This document shows, in pieces, positions 57,990 through 64,000 of a DNA stretch of 64,000 nt (the stretch's first letter is position 1; every line of letters begins with the position of its first letter). The stretch comes from Schistosoma haematobium (taxonomy: Eukaryota; Platyhelminthes; Trematoda; Strigeidida; Schistosomatidae): NCBI RefSeq assembly GCF_000699445.3, contig NC_067202.1, positions 5,720,958-5,784,957 on the forward strand, written 5' to 3'. The position numbers were made by a program, and so were the translations under genes. A model generated the notes under the pieces. It did not search any database, was not told the origin of the DNA, and saw only the letters and a program-made list of their open reading frames with translations.

Positions 57990-58262
57990 GTTTCAGTGAA
58001 CGAGAACATAAGAGGATATAATCAATTACAGAATCTCTTAGTAAAATTTGAGAACTATACAGTAATTGATTCATCTGCATAATGTCGATCAATTGTCTCA
58101 GAGACTTCATTGTTCCTTCATTTCCATATATAAATCATTCTCTGTTATTGGTCACTTCTTTTGAATCTTCATTAAACTTCTACCTCCAGGTATTTCATTT
58201 TCGACTGGTGATACATACTACTTATATCTGTGAATTCAGTAATACAAACCAGAGTCACATGA
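57990..58262 (-). repeat. Rep-D copy, diverged
   Basis: AGTGAACGAGAACATAAG at the left and CATACTACTTATATCTGTG at the right bracket a pyrimidine-rich middle like the other Rep-D copies. Confidence 0.65.
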
Positions 58263-58324
58263 AAACTGCTTGAAATAGTCAAATATTTCAAGTTCTTTTT
58301 TCCTCTATAATATAAAAGGAATCT

Positions 58325-58985
58325 GATTAACACAATTCATTATAGAATCAAGATCATATGCTCCCCAGATGTGGTTGAAGATGAAACAACGATTTTACGT
58401 ACTACTCTGAAAGAAAAGTGGATATCTGGAGAACTTTATAAATGAACATTTAGCCTTGAAAAGAGAGTATAAAGAAGAGCTAACTGTAAACACGCTGTAT
58501 ATATGCTTACAATTCAGTGGCGATAAATCTAGCGAAATGTTAATACTATAGTTGCATATAGCAATCCAAACAATCTATAATCCTGGCAAACTACCAATAA
58601 TGTCTTTTTACACTTCTGACGGTCACTCAGAGATTGAAAGTTAGATTACCTAGACAGCCTACTTCTTTCTGTATCCATCAAATCAACGGATCATTTGGAG
58701 CAAATTATGTTGACAGGTACTCTAGAAATTTGCATTCTCGTGTTCATTCGTAACTCTCAGTGTGATCAAGCAAAGATATAGTTGAAACTGATAACAGTTC
58801 GATTTTAGCTCATTAAATACAAACGGGCTACATAACCATTACAATAATAAATCATGTAAACAACAATCTCCCTAAATCCAACAAACTAAGAATCCTTCAG
58901 ACAGCTGAAGCAAAAGTTTCGCATACAGAGGAAATATATCCAACTGTTCACTTTACCTTGGTCAAATTCTCACCTAATTAATTAA
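58325..58985 (+). pseudogene. Penelope-like element remnant with GIY-YIG region
   Basis: Conceptual reading in shifting frames gives PLE C-terminal signatures in order: HYRIKIICSPDVVEDET with ILRTTLKEKW (near 58340-58430), HLALKREYKEELTVNTLYI, LQFSGDKSSEMLIL, a GANYVDRYSRNLHSRVH stretch (near 58700) matching the GIY-YIG endonuclease core, and KSNKLRILQTAEAK near 58880. Stops and frameshifts are frequent. It is a dead copy without recognisable ends. Confidence 0.75.
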
Positions 58986-59309
58986 GGATCATGTGGAGAT
59001 ATGATGACGTGATTTGACTGATCCTCATATACATTCCTCCTTGTCTTTTCTTAGCTTAACCTTATCTTATTCATACATCTTATCATTACTGTTATTATCA
59101 CTTGCCAACGTTTCTCGAGGAATTCGTTCAGCATCCATCCCTACTTACTAATTTGTAGCCAATTCATATTATTCTACATATTACGTAATTTCTAATTTGT
59201 AATAAAATCATTATCTCTCTCAACCCCATGTTACCCTTGTTTAATCATACAATTTCATTTAACGTATAAACTTCATATTAGTGATTCCAACATTGAAGAT
59301 TTTATTTTA
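58986..59309. other. No feature recognised
   Basis: About 320 bp between two PLE remnants; probably decayed element sequence, but no motif was identified. Confidence 0.4.
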
Positions 59310-59630
59310 TTCTATATTGCAAGCAGTCCAAAGTGTATTCATGAATTTACTTGTTTGTACGGAGCCAGGTATATAGCTCGTTTGATGCGTACTTTATCCA
59401 AAGGAATTCAGAAACACTACCCGAATTGAATAAAAAGGGACGGAAACAGTTCAGTAAGAAGGTCGATAATCGAACACCTTGTGAACATAGGTCACTCAAT
59501 CAAAGCCGACTCTGTTTAAAGTCATTTACATGGTACGTAGAAGACTACCAAAGACTGTTAAATTGAATGTGGAAAAACAAGAATTGTGTATCTAAAAGAA
59601 ATTTATACAACTTCTTTTTCTACCACGATC
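59310..59630 (+). pseudogene. Penelope-like GIY-YIG endonuclease remnant
   Basis: The reading CIHEFTCLYGARYIARLMRT with LSKGIQKHYP (near 59333-59425), then RRSIIEHLVNIGHSI (near 59458-59502) and VIYMVRRRLPKT, matches a PLE GIY-YIG domain, including the conserved H and the GH pair. A stop after HYPN and another after ADSV break it. The 71-codon open frame here is in a different frame. Confidence 0.7.
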
Positions 59631-59889
59631 TTAATATCTCATAATTTTCCTTCTTCTTCTTCATACTTTTCATCCTTCACTGCCATCTGCTTCTCCATCT
59701 ATCTTCTCCATGAACCTTTTATCCCAAACCGGTTTATTTCTCTTTCTATAATCCTCCTGATTGCATTTCATCTCAATTTCAACATTCTATTTTATCGTGC
59801 TGAGTCATCCTTTCCGAATGATAGTTTTCATATCTATCTTTGTGATAAGTATTTAAGCCCACATCCATCATGTCACCACAAAAGATACA

Positions 59890-60065
59890 AGTTAAGACCA
59901 TTGAACTCACTCACGAACGCTTAACATCTAGACTACTCCATTAATATCCAATGGTTCATATGTCTAATTCCAATCACTTCATGGAATTGCCTGTAGTAGA
60001 GAACTATCTCTGAGTTGACGTAGTTCAACTACACTGGTCATGATTTCTCAAAAGAACTTTAGAAG
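59890..60065 (-). mobile_element. SINE-B 5' half
   Basis: The antisense tRNA-like head (CGAACGCTTAACATCTAG) and 5' segment (GGTCATGATTTCTCAAAAG). The ribozyme is absent. Confidence 0.65.
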
Positions 60066-60244
60066 TTTAGTTTAATTTCATTTCTTTATACTGTTTAATC
60101 ATGTGTTAATTTATTTCGATTGTTTATTTATAGATTCTTTGAAAAATCAACTTACAACAAGCCGATAAAACATTAGTTAAAATTCAATTGTTTACTCATT
60201 GGGAAATTTTAAATCTAACAATGTATTCAATTCACATGTTGTTG

Positions 60245-60400
60245 TTTACTTGTATCTCCTCATGGTTATCTAGGACTGTAATTGATCAGTCTCTTGTTGA
60301 CATATGTGCATCCTGTGCGGATTTCCTCGACATAGCCTTAGGTCAAATGGTTTATAAGCAAAGATGAATAGTGATTAGCAGTGGAATCTAAGATGTGTGT
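60245..60400 (-). mobile_element. SINE-A tail fragment
   Basis: An antisense tail from CTCATGGTTATCTAGGACTG through GTGATTAGCAGTGGAATC, breaking off at the ribozyme. Confidence 0.75.
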
Positions 60401-60404
60401 GAAT

Positions 60405-61085
60405 TTAAAACTTTATACCATTGCACAAGCAAGTGGCTATCACGACTCAGTAGATGAGTGAATAACGCGATGGCGTTTGAAGCGAATGGTACTGGGTTCG
60501 AGTGCTAGAGTGAACCTCAACTCTGAGATGCAGGAACATCCAGCTGATAAGTCCTGAATAGGACAAAGCACATATTCTGGATTCCACTGCTAGTCACTAT
60601 TCATCTTTGCACATAGAATGCTTGTGAATTCAGACAATATCGAGGCAATCCACACAGTATGCATATATGCCAGTAAGAGATTGATCAATTGCAGTCTTAA
60701 AATTTAAATAGGAAGATACAAGCAAAACAATACCAAGTGAATTCAAATTCACCCCATTGCACAAGCAAGTGGCTATCACAACTCAGTAACTGAGTGGATA
60801 ACGCGATGGCGTTTGAAGCGAATGGTACTGGGTTCGAGTCCCAGAGTGAACATCAGCTCTCTGAGATACAGGTACATCCAGCTGACAAGTCCGAAATAGG
60901 ACGAAATGCGCGTCAAACTGGATTCCACTGCTAACCACTATCCATCATTGCTTACAAAAAGCTTATGAATTAAGACTATATTGAGGCAATCCACACAGTA
61001 TACACATATACGCCAATAAGAGAATGATCATTTGCACTCCTATACATTAATGGGAAGATTCAAGTAAACAACAATACCAAATGAA
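60405..61085 (+). mobile_element. SINE-A, two tandem units
   Basis: Two direct units (about 60405-60735 and 60736-61085) with near-identical heads (A box TGAGTGGATAACGCG; B box GGGTTCGAGTC). Ribozyme 1 reads CTGATAA and lacks GAA. Ribozyme 2 reads CTGACAA, keeps GAAAT and has a 3-bp insert after the cleavage site. Both should be inactive through the G8 change. Confidence 0.88.
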
Positions 61086-61564
61086 GTTATTATTATTATT
61101 AATGTTTTCATTCAATATTCCCAAGTTGGTAATTATCATTACTATGATGAATACAAAAAATAAATGTATATCTGTAAATAAGATTTAAATGACAATAAAG
61201 AACTATACTTCATTTATTGACTTATTTATTCATTCCTCTATTTAGTTTTTCTTTTCTTTATTTATTTATTGATGTAACTATGTGGTTGACATCTTACTTC
61301 ATTGATTCCTCATAATAATAATGATGGTACTAATAATAGTAGTAATGGTAATTAATAATAATAGTGGTAAGGATAATAATAAACAACATTAAAAATCTTG
61401 TTAAAATAGTATAAACAAATTACTTAATTGAATTTGTGCGTTACCATCTTTTATTGTTGTCATTTTAACTATGTTAAACAATTACTAATATTCAACATTC
61501 AATGTTGTTCACTTGAAATTGTTTGGTTTCTTCTTGTTAAGAAATAAATAAATAAATAAATGTT
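61086..61564. other. No feature recognised
   Basis: About 480 bp with scattered AAT/ATT repeats (61314-61400). No gene. Confidence 0.5.
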
Positions 61565-61945
61565 TGTTATAGTTGAGATTATGAGTCAATTGAAGATAGA
61601 TCACTATGAAAAACCTGGAAGTATTCGACAGCCGTTTCGGCACATCCACAATTCCGCATCGTGAGATTGGAATACAGAACCTATTAGTCTCGAGCTCGAA
61701 CGCTTAAAATCTACACCACTGGACCGGCATCTAATGGTGTTAATGTCTAACTTCAACTAATACATGAAAATTGAGCGATACATTCAGCAATGTCATTAGT
61801 GAGTTACTATCTTCACAACAGACCCGGTTGAACTCCGCTGATTAGTGATTTTCACTAGAACTTCAAGAAATATCTTTTGGAGACCGTCACTAGTGAGCAT
61901 GTGTTGATTAGTATTAGAAGGGGTTTTGTGGAGATATTTACTTAT
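61565..61945 (-). mobile_element. SINE-B copy adjoining the RTE
   Basis: An antisense unit with tail, ribozyme deleted after GCCGTTTCGG, tRNA-like head and the complete 5' segment to GGGGTTTTGTGGAGAT. The RTE begins within about 20 bp. Confidence 0.8.
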
Positions 61946-63199
61946 TTAATTACATATAAGTTAAACAGGATGAAGGACTGCGTAGACGCCCAACTTCGTG
62001 ACCAACAGGCAGGATTCCGTAAGGATAGATCGTGTACAGACCAAATCACAACTCTACGGATCATTGTGGAACAATCAATTGAATGGAATTCATCACTCTA
62101 CATCAACTTCATTGACTACGAAAAGGCATTTGATAGCGTGGACAGAACAACACTATGGAAACTTCTTCGACACTACGGCGTGCCTCAGAAGATAGTCAAT
62201 ATCATACAGAACTCATATGATGGATTACACTGCAAAATTGTGCATGGAGGACAGTTGACAAAGTCGTTCGAAGTGAAGACCGGTGTTAGGCAAGGTTGCT
62301 TACTCTTACCTTTTCTCTTTCTCCTGGTGATCGACTGGATCATGAAGACGTCAACGTCTGAAGGGAAGCGCGGGATACAATTGACATCTAAGATGCAGTT
62401 GGATGATCTAGACTTCGCAGACGATCTGGCCCTTCTATCCCAAACGCAACAACAGATGCAGGAGAAGACGAACAGTGTGGCAGCAGTCTCAGCAGCAGTA
62501 GGTCTCAATATACACAATGGGAAAAGCAGGATTCTCCGATACAACACAGAATGCACCAATCCAATCAAAATTGACGGAGAAGATTTGGAAGATGTAAAAA
62601 CCTTTGCGTATTTGGGCAGCATCATTGATGAACAGGGTGGATCTGATGCAGATGTGAAGGCGCGGATCGGCAAAGCAAGAGCAGCATATTTACAACTGAG
62701 GAACATCTGGAACTCAAAGCAACTGTCAACCAACACCAAGGTCAGGATTTTCAATACAAATGTCAAGACAGTTCTACTGTATGGGGCAGAAACCTGGAGA
62801 ACTACAAAAGCCATCATCCAGAAAATACAGGTGTTTATTAACAATTGTCTACGCAAAATACTTCAGATCCATTGGCCGGACACTATTAGCAACAACGTAC
62901 TGTGGGAGAGAACAAACCAGATCTCAGTGGAGGAAGAAATCAGGAAGAAGCGCTGGAAGTGGATAGGACACACATTGAGGAAAGCACCCAACTGCGTCAC
63001 AAGACAAGCTCTCACATGGAATCCTGAAGGTCAAAGGAAAAGAGGAAGACCAAAGAACACATTACGCCGAGAAATGGAGATAGACATGAGAAAAATGAAC
63101 AAGAATTGGAAGGAACTAGAAAAGAAGGCCCAGGATAGAGTGGGTTGGAGAATGCTGGTCAGCGGCCTATGCTCCATTGGGAGTAGCAGGCGTAAGTAA
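61877..63199 (+). CDS. RTE-like LINE reverse transcriptase, 5'-truncated
   Basis: A 440-codon open frame. About the first 28 codons come from the antisense SINE-B and the junction, so the true RT starts near 61963 ([19 protein letters not shown]). RT blocks in order: [11 protein letters not shown], motif [14 protein letters not shown], motif B TGVRQGC (then LLLP where LLSP is usual), motif [12 protein letters not shown] with both catalytic Asp, GLNIHNGKS (motif D), [11 protein letters not shown], then the C-terminal [18 protein letters not shown] and [12 protein letters not shown] region. No internal stops. The endonuclease half and 5' end are missing, so it cannot be autonomous. The stop TAA is supplied by the first GTAA tail unit. 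Confidence 0.9.
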   Translation: METVTSEHVLISIRRGFVEIFTYLITYKLNRMKDCVDAQLRDQQAGFRKDRSCTDQITTLRIIVEQSIEWNSSLYINFIDYEKAFDSVDRTTLWKLLRHYGVPQKIVNIIQNSYDGLHCKIVHGGQLTKSFEVKTGVRQGCLLLPFLFLLVIDWIMKTSTSEGKRGIQLTSKMQLDDLDFADDLALLSQTQQQMQEKTNSVAAVSAAVGLNIHNGKSRILRYNTECTNPIKIDGEDLEDVKTFAYLGSIIDEQGGSDADVKARIGKARAAYLQLRNIWNSKQLSTNTKVRIFNTNVKTVLLYGAETWRTTKAIIQKIQVFINNCLRKILQIHWPDTISNNVLWERTNQISVEEEIRKKRWKWIGHTLRKAPNCVTRQALTWNPEGQRKRGRPKNTLRREMEIDMRKMNKNWKELEKKAQDRVGWRMLVSGLCSIGSSRRK

Positions 63200-63230
63200 G
63201 TAAGTAAGTAATATAAATAATATTGTACAT
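63200..63230 (+). repeat. (GTAA)n RTE tail
   Basis: GTAAGTAAGTAAGTAA follows the last coding triplet directly, as in the other RTE copies. Confidence 0.85.
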
Positions 63231-63314
63231 TTAAAATAGATTATAATAGTATTGAAATAAATAATACAATTGTGATGAGTGAGAGCATTTTTACGCATTG
63301 CATGTTGAAACAAG

Positions 63315-63715
63315 AATCGTCTAAGCAAGGACAGTATTCTTACAGTTGAAGAATATATGGAACACAAAACAATTGTCTGTCAACTAATATCAAAGTCAGA
63401 ATCTTTAATATGAACTCCAAGACAGTTCTACTGTACGCACCTGAAACTTCCAGAACTACTAGAACAATCATCAAAAATGTACAAGTATTTATTAACCCTT
63501 GTCTACACAAGGTACTCAATGTCCATTGAAAGGATATCATCAGCAACAGGCCTCTATCGGAGAGAACAAATGAACTTCCAACTGAAGGGAAAATCGGGAA
63601 AAAACGTTAGAAGTTGATTAGACATACATTACGGAAATCATCAAACTGTATCTTGAGGAAAGTCTTAACTTAGAATCTTGAAGGGAAACGGGAAAGAAGA
63701 AAACCAATAAGAACC
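63315..63715 (+). mobile_element. RTE-like LINE fragment
   Basis: A second RTE copy from SKARTVFLQLKN-type codons through SSRTTRTIIKNVQVFINPCL and a decayed LLSERTNELPTEGKI segment; it ends before the tail. Older than its neighbour. Confidence 0.82.
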
Positions 63716-63814
63716 ACTGAACTGATGACACTCAAACAGCATAAAGCATACATTCTGAATTCTACTACGAATCACAATTCAATATTTATTAACTTAGTTA
63801 ATATTTTCACAGAT

Positions 63815-64000
63815 TGAAATCATGAGTCAGTTGAAGCTAGACCACCATTGAAAACCTGGAAGCACTGGACGGCCGTTTCGTCCTAGTATGGGACTCCTCA
63901 ACAGTGCGCATCCACGGTCGCGCACCCCGCGAGATTCGAACCCAACACCTACTGGCTTCGTGCGCGAGCACTTAACCATTAGACCACTGAGCCGGCATCC
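63815..64000 (-). mobile_element. SINE-B copy, cut by the window edge
   Basis: Well-preserved antisense tail, ribozyme and tRNA-like head (ending GAGCCGGCATCC). The ribozyme has perfect stems I, II and III, GAAAC and GTC, but the core reads TTGAGGA: the invariant C3 is T, a single inactivating change. Confidence 0.88.

Noticed and set aside
59586..59924. 112-codon plus frame
   Set aside because: Runs from PLE debris through low-complexity TTC-rich DNA into an antisense SINE-B; no coherent product.
60430..60510. Possible genuine tRNA gene
   Set aside because: A and B boxes are present, but no cloverleaf with a proper acceptor stem; every case belongs to a SINE.
60405..61085. CRISPR-like direct repeats
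   Set aside because: Repeat units are about 330 bp SINEs with Pol III boxes in animal DNA; no short repeat-spacer pattern.
62185..62856. 223-codon minus-strand frame
   Set aside because: Antisense shadow of the RTE reverse transcriptase.
63850..63920. Candidate active hammerhead
   Set aside because: All stems are intact but invariant C3 is T.

Overview
The window is about two-thirds A+T, intron- and repeat-rich animal DNA. The repeats point to a blood fluke (genus Schistosoma). Evidence: many copies of a tRNA-derived SINE carrying a hammerhead ribozyme (the Sm-alpha type), RTE-like LINE fragments ending in (GTAA)n, Penelope-like element remnants, and a flatworm-style, Asn/Thr-rich, single-exon GPCR. 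The species cannot be fixed from this sequence alone. There are no bacterial-type features, rRNAs, CRISPR arrays or convincing stand-alone tRNA genes.

Only one host protein gene is well supported: a class A (rhodopsin-like) seven-transmembrane receptor on the minus strand at 3533-5125. It resembles FMRFamide-type peptide receptors and lacks several normally conserved class A residues. The only other long genuine reading frame is the reverse transcriptase of a 5'-truncated RTE-like LINE at 61.9-63.2 kb. Three short exon-like frames (36.2, 49.8 and 53.9 kb) stay unassigned.

Most of the rest is layered repeats. Labels used below: SINE-A = Sm-alpha-like, hammerhead core CTGAYGA. SINE-B = second tRNA-derived family, hammerhead core CTGAGGA. 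SINE-C = third tRNA-derived family, also with a hammerhead fold. Rep-D = about 280 bp dispersed repeat. Rep-E = foldback repeat with 8-16 bp target duplications. LTR-F and LTR-G = solo-LTR families. Rep-H = about 480 bp repeat, four copies. Rep-J = two-copy repeat. RTE = LINE fragments, always 3'-anchored. PLE = Penelope-like remnants.

Layout: 0-3 kb, RTE and SINE-B fragments. 3.5-5.1 kb, GPCR. 5.8-22.9 kb, mixed SINEs, RTE pieces, three Rep-E copies and an LTR-G. 22.97-23.5 kb, a giant trinucleotide array. 24-34 kb, SINE-B copies with the best-preserved hammerheads, Rep-H and a solo LTR with 5-bp target duplication. 35.2-35.8 kb, PLE reverse transcriptase remnant. 37-45 kb, RTE, Rep-H and SINEs. 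46.6-48.2 kb, a three-level nest (solo LTR inside RTE inside Rep-D). 49-51 kb, mostly unassigned. 52-58 kb, LTR-F, Rep-H, LTR-G and Rep-D. 58.3-59.6 kb, two PLE remnants with GIY-YIG endonuclease traces. 60-64 kb, tandem SINE-A, the RTE reverse transcriptase and SINE-B.

The most interesting theme is that three distinct Pol III-type SINE families share one plan: a tRNA-like head followed by a hammerhead ribozyme. A few copies keep nearly all catalytic positions, while most carry single lesions at invariant core bases. All boundaries were read by eye and are approximate unless a target duplication fixes them.
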